Translations under genes and position numbers: made by a program
The notes under the pieces: generated by a model
Database searches by the model: none
Told to the model about the DNA's origin: nothing
Seen by the model: only the letters and a program-made list of their open reading frames with translations
Shown here: positions 33,752 to 42,484 of the stretch, piece after piece
Layout of the letters: the number at the start of each line of letters is the position of its first letter
How positions within the stretch are numbered: the stretch's first letter is position 1
Origin: Linum tenue
Lineage: Eukaryota; Streptophyta; Magnoliopsida; Malpighiales; Linaceae
Reading direction: 5' to 3'
DNA length: 64,000 bases
Assembly (NCBI GenBank): GCA_946122785.1
Contig: CAMGYJ010000006.1
Location: 70,247,676 to 70,311,675 of the forward strand

Positions 33752-34194
33752 TAGGGGTGGCTATCAATTCGGTCCAGTCCGGTCTTTTTGAAAATATAAG
33801 AATCAAAGATTGGATTGGATACAATCCAGTTTTGATCTGGTCCGGTCTTGACCCGATCCGGTCCCAATTCGGTCTTGATTTTATATTGAGCTTGTTGGGA
33901 TTTGAGTGGCCGAAGGCCTGAAAGGGTGAGAAGTTGGTTAATTTTTATACTAAGTGGGTAAGTGCAAAGGTTTGTGACTGTTTATGCAAATTACCCTTAA
34001 GTTTTGGGTGTTGAGCTCTCTTATCCGGTCTTTATCCAGTTTTCGATCCGGTCCCGATCGGTTTTTTTACCTCAGATCTAAGCCTAAAGATTCGATTGGA
34101 CTGTTTACTATCCGGTCCCGGTCCGGTCTCGTTTCGGGTTATACGATCCGGTTTCGAGTAAAATCAAAAAACCCGGACCAAATAGCCAACCCTA
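33752..34194. mobile_element. hAT-type MITE (443 bp) in Gypsy integrase
   Basis: Ends TAGGGGTGGCTATC and AAATAGCCAACCCTA are inverted repeats. The flanks carry a perfect 8-bp duplication AAAGAAAC (33744-33751 and 34195-34202). The interior is dominated by CCGGTC/GACCGG-type words (GGTCCGGTC, GATCCGGTC). The same family, about 480 bp, is found at 47492-47971. Confidence 0.95.
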
Positions 34195-34588
34195 AAAGAA
34201 ACAATCAATAACCACCGAGATAACTTCTTTCTCAGCAGACTTAGGTAGCCTTTCCACAAAGTCTAAGGATATGTGTTGCCAAGCTTGTTTAGGGATATGC
34301 AATGAAGCAAACTAGGGTACGACACATTGTCACTTTTGCATTGTTGGCAAATTTGATAGTGGGAAATGAATTGCTTCATGTTAGTCTTCAAATCAGGCCA
34401 CCAGAAGTACTGCTTCATCCTTTGGTGAGTTGTATGCAACCCTGAATGACCTCCTACTGAAGACTCATGAAACAATTCTAAAAGTTGATGCCTCATAGTT
34501 CCCTTCCTCCCAATGTAGACTGAGTTATTGTGATACAATAGTCATTGCCTGAAATTGTTAATTCTTGGCCCACACAGGGAATAGAAGC
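34195..34588 (-). pseudogene. Gypsy H2C2 zinc-binding domain of integrase
   Basis: The frame 34538-34263 reads YHNNSVYIGRKGTMRHQLLE and then HESSVGGHSGLHTTHQRMKQ, followed by FWW and HYQICQQCK. This is the H-x-H...C-x2-C integrase zinc-binding unit of Gypsy elements. It stops at an in-frame TGA just upstream. The sequence continues across the 3.2-kb hAT into 37757-37890. Confidence 0.88.
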
Positions 34589-34866
34589 TAGGGGGCAACC
34601 GGTTCGGTAAACCCGGATTTAAAACCGAAACCGAATAAAACCAAACCAAAACCGAAATAATGCTATTCGGTTCAAAATTTGGAAGGGAAATATGGTTATT
34701 TCGGTAACTAGGTTTCTTTCAACCAAACCAAAATTTCGAATTTCCGGTCGAAAAATCGAATTACTATAATTGCAAGCTTTAAATGGTGGATTTTTATGTT
34801 TGTACTTATTTTGAGACTTAAATATTTGAATTATGTTATTGTTTTATGACTTATGTGTTGAAATAT

Positions 34867-35495
34867 CTGAATCGCTATTCGTCGCCCTAAAATTCAAATT
34901 TTATCGCCCTAAAATGTACCAAATTGACAATCTTACCCTCTTACCGCAATCTCTAACCAAAACTCTAAACAAACAATCCCTTATCCTACCCAATCGCCGG
35001 CGACCTCAACCCGGACACTGCTGTGTAATGAATTTGATCTATCATTATTTTTCCGATGAACAAGTTAATGTTGTGGATGGGGATTATCAGTTTGCATGAA
35101 ATGGATTTGATCTATTATTATTTTTCCGATGAACTAATTAATGTTGCGGATGGAAATATGGGGTGCAGCAGAAGAATCCGGCAGCCTGCTGATGGCGGTT
35201 AAACTGTCGGACAATATTGAGGAAATATAGAAAGAGAGCTAGCAGGCAAGCCAAGCCACAGATGAGGAAGAGTCCCCAGAAGCTTGAGAGGTGAGGTCTG
35301 TCCACTTGAAACGTCTCTTCTTCCTTGCATTTTAGGGCGCCTGAAAGGCTGCCGGATTCTTCTGCTGCTGCCGCCGCTTGTTTTAGTGTTTATATATGTT
35401 TTGTAATATAAGAATTAAACTAAGGATATTTGAGTCATTTTAATAAAAATTAGGGCGACGAATAAGATATTTTAGGGTGACGAATAGCAATGCCC
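34867..35495. mobile_element. Mutator-like MITE (629 bp) with 9-bp TSD
   Basis: The right terminal repeat, inverted, reads GGGCATTGCTATTCGTCACC. The left reads CTGAATCGCTATTCGTCGCC. The GGGCATTGCTATTCG terminus is the one I associate with Mutator-like MITEs in dicots. A perfect 9-bp duplication TTGAAATAT (34858-34866 and 35496-35504) supports Mutator superfamily. Inside, a 23-bp perfect inverted repeat (GCAGCAGAAGAATCCGGCAG... at about 35166 and its complement at about 35353) can form a stem about 165 bp apart. Confidence 0.92.
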
Positions 35496-35847
35496 TTGAA
35501 ATATTGGGTAATTAGCATTAATGGTTACAAACCTTTGCACTTTGTAAAAAAGGACACAAAGTTTAATTTTGCACGAATGAGTAACATAAGTTAGAGCATT
35601 TAACAAAATGGTCACTTCCGTCTATTCCATCCAAATTTTCCTTTAAAGTTGCCTAATCAACGTTCCACCTCATCAAAACAATTAATAAAAAACCAAATTT
35701 AATGTTTGAAATGTGAAATCAATCCATACTCAAACCGGTCCAAAACAGCAAACTCGTAACCTCTATCTCTCTTTCCATAATCTCCAACGTTGCTGCTGCC
35801 CTTTCTTTCTTTCCTTTTTCGACTCGTGTTCTCTACCGCCATAATCG

Positions 35848-36674
35848 GGGAAAGGTTACGGTGATTACTAAGGGTAAATTGGATATGAAAAAAATTGTAT
35901 TAATTAAATTTTTTAATAAATTACATTTTAGGTAGTTACAAGAATCTATTAATTACAATTTTCTCTCTTTCTCTCACTTCCACAATCTCCAGCCAGATCC
36001 CATTTTCTTATTTTTCTCAATCTTTCTGCAAAAGAAAAAAAAAACACGAAATCACTACCAATCCATTAGGCAACCACTACCACTTTGAAAAATATCAATA
36101 CCATTGCAGAAATAAATCTATACCATTACACGAAAACTACCGATATAAACAATCTTCCAATATAAATCTATACCATTTCACAAAAAATCAATACCATTGC
36201 AGATTTAATCAATACCAATACATGCAAATTAATAATATTACATGATAATCAATACCAATGTGACAAAAACAATACCAATGCGAAAAAACACTACTACTAC
36301 GAAAAAATCACTGCCAATGTGAAAAAATAAGATCTAGGGTTTTTATTCATCCCACCTTTTCCAGCCGCCTATGTGAGAGAGAGATTGCGAGGGGAGTGAG
36401 TGAAACCTTCAAAGCAACCATCTCAACGCTCGGCGGGAAGTCTATGATGAAAATATATTGAGGGGGGAGAGAGAGAGGCCTTCAAAGCGACCATCCGAGC
36501 GCGTGAGGGAAAGGGAGGAGGATCCCACCGAAGGGAGCTGGGAAGTGTGGGTGGCTGGCAGGAGAGATGTAGTCTAAGATGGATTTGGCGTTGCGGGCGG
36601 TGGTGGTTGTGGTCTTGTGTAGGAGGTTGGAAGGAGGGGAAGGTTGCGACGAAGGTGTGTGGTGAGGAGGGAGG

Positions 36675-36719
<45 letters not shown>

Positions 36720-37023
36720 GAAAATGGATGGGATTGTGGTGGCGGCGGCAGGAGAGACGGCGAGAAGGGAGGGAATAGGAACCGCTGGGGAAAGATGGAG
36801 GTCGCCGTGCCGGAGAGAGGAGGTAGTAGGGTTTTACTATAATATATAGAAATTTATATTTTAAAAGATTGTAATTAGGTGTATATCTTTTTTTGTTTAT
36901 ATAATTACCATTAATCTAATCTTTACCATACATTTAAAAATAAATTAAAATATTAATAATCAAAGGTGCAGATGTTAGTAGCCACCGTGATTACTCAAAA
37001 TTGAGTAACCACGCTAACGCGTT
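35848..37023. mobile_element. Non-autonomous TIR element with ACCA repeats, second copy
   Basis: A 12-bp direct repeat CCGCCATAATCG (35836-35847 and 37024-37035) brackets the insert. That is slightly longer than the usual 9-11 bp of Mutator-like insertions. The left edge holds GGTTACGGTGATTACTAA and the right edge ...TTAGTAGCCACCGTGATTAC, inverted relatives. Interior: degenerate AATACCAATG repeats (36060-36320), then (GA)n at 36679-36717, then an AT-rich tail. It matches in layout the sequence at 1-1862. Family unknown. Confidence 0.6.
36679..36717. repeat. (GA)n microsatellite
   Basis: About 19 uninterrupted GA units within a purine-rich segment. Confidence 0.95.
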
Positions 37024-38038
37024 CCGCCATAATCGTCGCCTCACGACAGAATCCATCCGCCCCTTCATTGGAGAGGTGGGGCCAAGGGGGAAGGGAGAAG
37101 AAGGAGAAGTTTCGGTTGGAGCAGGGGCCAGGGAGGGAAGCAGAAAGGGAACGACGAGAGAGGGTGGAAGGAGAGCACCATGAGTGGTGAGAGAGGCGCA
37201 GTTCGAGCACCGGAGGAGCTCCCGGAGACGACTGAGCAGCGAGGGGACGTTTGCCAGTCCAAAACCCCAATTCCAAACACGCAAAGAGGTGGGAGAATCA
37301 GGGTGGATATGAATAAGAAAACCTGAAATCCCTGTAGAACCCAAATCGAAAAGCGACGATGAGGATTCCAAATCGATGGTAGAGATGGATTCAATCGGAG
37401 ACGGAGATGGATCTGTGCCGCCTGGGATAAGGTGCGTCGCGTCAATGGGGATTCCAAATCGTCGGGCGGAGAAGTAAACTGTCTTGCAGCCAACCCTGCC
37501 TTCCCCTCCCGCATCAGCGCCGCCGTCTCCCTGTTGTTATCGTCTCTCTCTCTCTGTTATTTCCCCAAAATGAACGATGATGATCTCACTTTCTCTCCTT
37601 CCTCCTCCCTCCCTTCCACAAGGACAAGTGGACAGCCCTATTTTTGTGTTCCCAAAATTTCGGTTCAAATTCGGTTTGAGATTTGGTGGAATTCGAGGAT
37701 CCAATATGCATAATTTCGATTCGGTCGAAACTAAACTGACCGAATGCCCACCCCTAATAGAAAACTCCAACATCACCTTCTGCAGTCATTCATTCCCTTC
37801 ATAGCCTCCACTTCAGTTAGCCAGGTAGGAAGGAGTAGGACTACATTCACTACCTCACAATTTCCATTAAGAAACTCATGATGTCTAGATTTAGGTAACC
37901 AGTTCGTGGAACGAGAGCGGGAGCGAGAGTGTGAAAGCATCTATTGTTCAAGAATTTATGTCCGAGAACGTCATCAGAGCGTCACATTAAAAAAAAGCAA
38001 TTGATTATTTTAATAATATTTAATGATATAGAGACATC

Positions 38039-38583
38039 CTTCTATACCTTCAAGTTGTTATAACTTGAAATGTTTGACCTGGTTCCCATTACGTACAATC
38101 TAATGTTTGTACCGTAATAACTATGTAATGTTTGTAGTCTTACGTAACAGTTATAAAATGGTGTTACGTAAGACTTTAATTATGTCTTGATCTTTCTGTA
38201 AATCCGCATTAATATTCTTTACGTAAAAAGAACATCTACTTCACAAGTCTTAGATAACATTATTCTACTACTATTGTGTAAAAATCACATACATTGCTTA
38301 AACGTTATAGAACGAAAATTAGTTATTGCATAACAATCAAATCATAAGTGTTACGTAAGGATTCGGTAATGACTTTATACTTTACTTAATGCAAGGGTAA
38401 TATTCATGATGTAAATGGACCGTTCATTACGTAATGCTTCCGGCCATTTTACAACTATTACGTAAGATAAACATACATTACATAACCATTACGTAATGCA
38501 TATTGTATTTTATATAATGCGACCTGTTAAACCTAGTGTAACCGGTAAAAAGCAAGTTATAATAGCTTCAAGGCATTATAGGA
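38039..38583. mobile_element. Putative MITE with TTACGTAA-rich interior
   Basis: The ends are inverted: TTCTATACCTTCAAGTTGTT (plus ATAACTTG) on the left and CAAGTTATAATAGCTTCAAG (plus GCATTATAGG) on the right, about 28 bp with mismatches. The interior contains about ten TTACGTAA/TACGTAAT-type palindromic words in roughly 450 bp. No unambiguous target duplication was found. Confidence 0.6.
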
Positions 38584-39063
38584 ATTTCCGATGATATATT
38601 ACATTAAACATAATCGTGTACGAGGAAAATTTCATCATTGTTGTAACTAAGAGGCGGTACGACCGTGAAAACCGCCTACCAAAGCCCTAATCGTTAGGCG
38701 ATTTTACCGATATGAAATGATTGAATCATAGTTAAACCACAATTTATATACAAATAATCCTACTATTTACTTTTTCGTACAACCTCTGATACGATTTTAC
38801 AATCTTTTATATTTTGTATACATCTATATATAGTTATATACCTGGCCAAATTCTTTATTAATAAGAATAAAAATGTAAAAACTTTAATTCATCAGGCCTA
38901 TATGTTTCCTAATGGGATCCTTAATCCAAGCACCGAGCACCTAAAGGCTAAAACTGGGAACGGATCAGGTCAGTAACCTTATGGTGAGTAATTATGAGTA
39001 ACCCGCCCACATCAGCATCCTCTCTCTCCTGGAAAGCCTTTAATTTTCCCCTCCTTAATCTTT

Positions 39064-39669
39064 GACGGACGATTTCTCACTCGTTTTAAGTCGAAATTTA
39101 ATTTTTTTTGCACATTTAGATCAGATTAATTGTGCTCTTCAAAATGATATCCACTTTGATATTTTTTCGAATAAAATAAATTGAGCCATTTTTTACCAGT
39201 CTATATCATATGGTATTGACTGGTATTGAAATAAGAGCTTACCTATGGTTTGAAAAGCGTACCATGGTGGTATGACACAAACCAAAACTGTAGGATGGTT
39301 GAATACATGATAGTAGAAGTATATTAATTGTTATTTACGACTTTTAACATTGTATACCATAAGATACCACCCCGTACCAAGGTGGTATTGTATGATATTG
39401 TGTGGTATTTTTTGGTCTTGTAATTTGTTCACCCAGAAATTTGTAGATCCAATAGATCATGATGAACTCGTCCCTGCTGTGCAAACGTTTTCAAAAACGA
39501 ATTAAAAACGAAGAAGATACCATATGGTATGCAGTTGGTACCGAGAAACCAGAATTTTTTTTCCTCAAAAAATATTGAAAATTTATCTCATTTTGTAGAG
39601 CACGATGAACTCGTTCCATCTGTGCAAAAAAAAATTAAAATTCGAGTTAAAACGAAAAAGATATGAGTC
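39064..39669. repeat. Long inverted repeat (foldback), arms of about 105 bp
   Basis: Left arm 39064-39170 and the reverse complement of right arm 39564-39669 align over their whole length with roughly 70-80 percent identity by eye. Shared words are TCGTTTTAA, TTTAATTTTTTTTGCACA, TGTGCTCTwCAAAATGA and ATATTTTTT. The loop (about 390 bp) holds TACCATGGTGGTAT-like palindromes. It is probably a Mutator-like or foldback MITE; the true ends lie further out. Confidence 0.7.
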
Positions 39670-39984
39670 AATTAAGAAAGCTAGTGAAAATAAAAATGAC
39701 CTTTAATTCTCCATCCTTAGATCTGGATTTTCTAAATGAAGGGTCCAGATTTGGTTATTGATGGGTGCATAACCCATGGTTATGCACCCTAACTTGAGCC
39801 GCTAAAACCTAATAGAACTTAGAACTAAACATTATACCAAATAGACAACATAAAAAGCGCGCTCCAATATATTCAATCCGCGCTCCAGAAAAATTAAGAT
39901 CGCGATTTTTTACCGATTTGCTGGCAATTCGCGTTGTCACGCTCCGGAGGGGGAGCGGCAGACCCTATAGCACGAATTAGGTAA

Positions 39985-40675
39985 GCTAAGTCTAGATAAG
40001 GCATCTGCAACTTTGTTGTACTTCCCTTACCTATATATGATCTCATAATTCAATCCAAGTAACTTCACCAACGCTTTCTTCTGAATATGAGTATGATCCT
40101 TATGTCCTAGCAGGTGCTTAAGACTTTCATGATCTGTGAGGATCACAAAGGGTCTTCCTTTAAGATAGTGCCTCCATCTGGTGACTACTAGGAGCATTGC
40201 CAGATATTTCTTTTCATAGGTGGATAGTCATTGTTGTCTAACTCCTGAAGTCCGATTGAGGTAAGAAATAGGTCTGCCTTCCTGGGATAACTCAGCTCTA
40301 ACTCTCAAGTCACTGACATTTGCATCCGATGTAAAGGTTTTGCTGAAGTCAGGAAATGCCACCATTGGTAGATGAGTCATGGAATTCTTGAGCTACTGGA
40401 AAGTAGTGTCAGCTGTAGGAGTCCACTTGAACCCATCCTTCTCCAAGAGATCAGTTAATAGCTTGCTAATGAGACCATAAGGCCTAACAAATTTCCTGTA
40501 ATATTCGGCTAGGCCTAGGAATCCTCTCAATTCCTAAACATTTCTGGGGACTGGTCATGATTCCGTTGCCGCTAACTGGAATCGATAGAGACTCCCCCAC
40601 TGTTAATAATGTGTCCCAAGTATTCAACATGTGTCTGGCAAAAAGAGCATTTAGAGGGTTTGGCATGTTTGTCAT
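39985..40675 (-). pseudogene. Gypsy RT C-terminus and RNase H
   Basis: Minus-strand frames contain the end of the RT domain (a Y-L-G-H-like segment, then a [13 protein letters not shown] thumb segment after a frame change) and RNase H landmarks: FTSDANVSDL, then WRHYLKGRPFVILTDHESLK and a DALSRL end. Frameshifts and stops are frequent. Truncated at about 40675 beside a poly-T run. Confidence 0.8.
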
Positions 40676-42330
40676 TTTTTTTTGTGGTTACTATATATAA
40701 TCTTTGTTTAACATTCTAGCTTTAAAATAGTATGTGTTTCAATTTAATTACATTAGTTTTAAGTAGAATTTGATTTGGATTTGTCGGGCGATCTGTGGGT
40801 TTCCAAAAATGACGATGATGGAGATAAAAAAAACTTCTGCTCACAAGGGGATTCGTAGTGCATAGGTTTATGAATTGAAAATAGAGATAAAGACGAGTTT
40901 AACAAAATTTGCCAAAAGTCCACCTCATTGCCATCCCCGGGGTTGACCAAATTGTCTTTTCAATTCATCCAACACTTTAGGATTAGTATGATTTAGGACG
41001 AATCGTTATAAATCCTTATGTAGAGAGTTACAATTCCAACAAACAACTAATGCATTGTAGTCATCCACAATCCAAACCGCTCAGCCTCTCGAAGAGGTAT
41101 GGGGATGCAACTATCTATGAAACCCATTGTATCCTTCGTTTTGAGAGAAATTTGTGCATATCTACTTCACATTGTATAGTTCAATCCATCACACAACTCA
41201 ATGACTAGAGACTATGCTATATTTTAGTTTGGATTAAGATAGTAGGCATTGGGGCTAAGCCCAAAATCATAATCCCGAGCCATACCCTCTCTACAAATAA
41301 TTGAAAAGCTAAGAGCATCTCCAACCCTCCAATAGGTTAGCAGTTTCATATATGGACTCCACAAACACATCAATAACTTTAACAATTATCTCATTCAATC
41401 ATTTCAAAACATCTCCATCCTGCAGTTTTTTTAGCAATTTCAATTGATGAAACCTACAAAATATTCATATAATTCATATTTTTCTAAACAATACTTTTTC
41501 ATAATAAATAATAGACTTTTGAACATTCAATAAACACAAATACTTAGTATACACAAAAAAGAAATACAAAATTCAATTAAATTCAAAATGAAATACACAA
41601 AAATAATATATTATTCGCCATCTTCCTCTTCTCCAAATCCATTTCAAATCTCTTCATGTACTTTTAGTGTACTTCTTTCTAATTTTTTGAATGAATCTTC
41701 AATCTTTAACTATACATCTTTGTATTAGTTTTTCATGTCATCTAATCAATATAATTAAAATATAATTTATGCTTTTTCTAATTTATTAACTACTAAAAAA
41801 ATATCATAAACACAAGAATTATTAATGTTTAGCAATATGTGCACAATTGTGGATGAAAAAAGAAGGGGAAAAAAATAAAAAAGTATTTGGTTCCATGCAT
41901 GAATAAAGTGGGTCTCAAATGCTTATATGATATTGCACGATGAATTTTCTAATTAGCAATCTTGCTAAATAAGAAAGAATCTCCACATCCTTACAATTAC
42001 GTCAAAATGGTGCCACCTAGCATCCCACTAGATGACCAATGAGATGAAGATAGTCTAAGCAACAAAGAGAAACACGTGGTTGCAGAGTTCATTTTCCACC
42101 AATGCAGAGGGTGACGGGGCAGGCCAAAATTTTGCCACACACTCGATAAAATGGACAAAGGCCAAGCGAAGCCACCTTCTTCTTCCTCCTCTCCTCTCAA
42201 CTCTGATCTAAAGAAAAACTCCCGTGTGACCCGTTTTTGTTTCTTCTTTGACGAGCGAAGTCGGCGGGGAAGCCTCAAGATTTTGAATTGAAAAGGTAAA
42301 TTTTTTAAAATAGACATATATAGAAGTGAA
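40676..42330. other. Intergenic DNA without a supported gene
   Basis: AT-rich; only short unsupported frames. At 41313 the phrase GAGCATCTCCAACCCTCC resembles the start of common plant PIF-like MITEs, but no matching right end was found before 42000. 42110-42290 has GC-rich transcribed-looking DNA without a convincing frame. Confidence 0.4.
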
Positions 42331-42484
42331 GCTTGATTTCTTTAACCGTCTTCTCCCACCCATTATTAAATCCTCATTCCTTACTTAGCAATACATCTAC
42401 ACTTCAGATTGCTCCCTTCCCCCGAAACCAACATATCGAATCAACACAAGAAAAGTAATTTCTTCTGAAAGGAAAGATAAAAAA
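42331..42484 (+). promoter_or_regulatory. Proximal promoter/5' UTR of the DUF726 gene
   Basis: Pyrimidine-rich DNA (TTCTCCCACCCATTATTAAATCC ... CTCCCTTCCCCC) directly upstream of ATG 42485, with AAAAAATGG context. No clear TATA box. Confidence 0.35.

Larger units (their letters stand above)
34589..37756. mobile_element. Non-autonomous hAT element (3.17 kb) with two internal insertions
   Basis: Left end TAGGGGGCAACCGGTTCGGT and right end ACCGAATGCCCACCCCTA are inverted relative to each other with mismatches. Flanks ATAGAAGC (34581-34588) and ATAGAAAA (37757-37764) agree at 6 of 8. GGTTCGGT and AAACCGAAACCGAA words fill the left end and GGTTCAAATTCGGTTTG the right. Excision leaves the Gypsy frame running on (VFY then SLCGP). 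No transposase reads through. The Arg/Pro/Ser-rich ORFs at 36550-37710 are compositional. Confidence 0.78.
37899..39976. mobile_element. hAT-like non-autonomous element (2.08 kb), composite
   Basis: Defined mainly by its flanks: TTAGGTAA occurs exactly at 37891-37898 and 39977-39984. Joining there makes the Gypsy minus-strand frame continue (DALSRLSLP into KSRHHEFLNG). Terminal inverted repeats are weak (TTCGTG near both ends). Inside lie an inverted-repeat element rich in TACGTA (38039-38583), a diverged copy of the 10413-10595 repeat, and a foldback (39064-39669). No coding sequence. Confidence 0.68.
31650..40675 (-). mobile_element. Degraded Gypsy retrotransposon (RT to integrase), host of four direct insertions
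   Basis: Minus-strand order, right to left: RT end and RNase H (40675-39985), linker and H2C2 zinc-binding domain (37890-37757 and 34588-34195), integrase core (33751-33554 and 32124-31840), integrase C-terminal part (to about 31650). Interruptions are hAT-like DNA 37899-39976, hAT 34589-37756, hAT MITE 33752-34194 and solo LTR 32130-33548, each with its own target duplication. Conceptual removal makes the frames read on. No LTRs or gag of this element were found, so both ends are lost. Confidence 0.85.

Noticed and set aside
36991..37804. Overlapping ORFs up to 149 codons
   Set aside because: GC-rich transposon interior; no motif, overlapping on both strands, and crossing transposon borders.
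41313..41995. Possible PIF-like MITE starting GAGCATCTCCAACC
   Set aside because: No matching inverted end or target duplication could be found.
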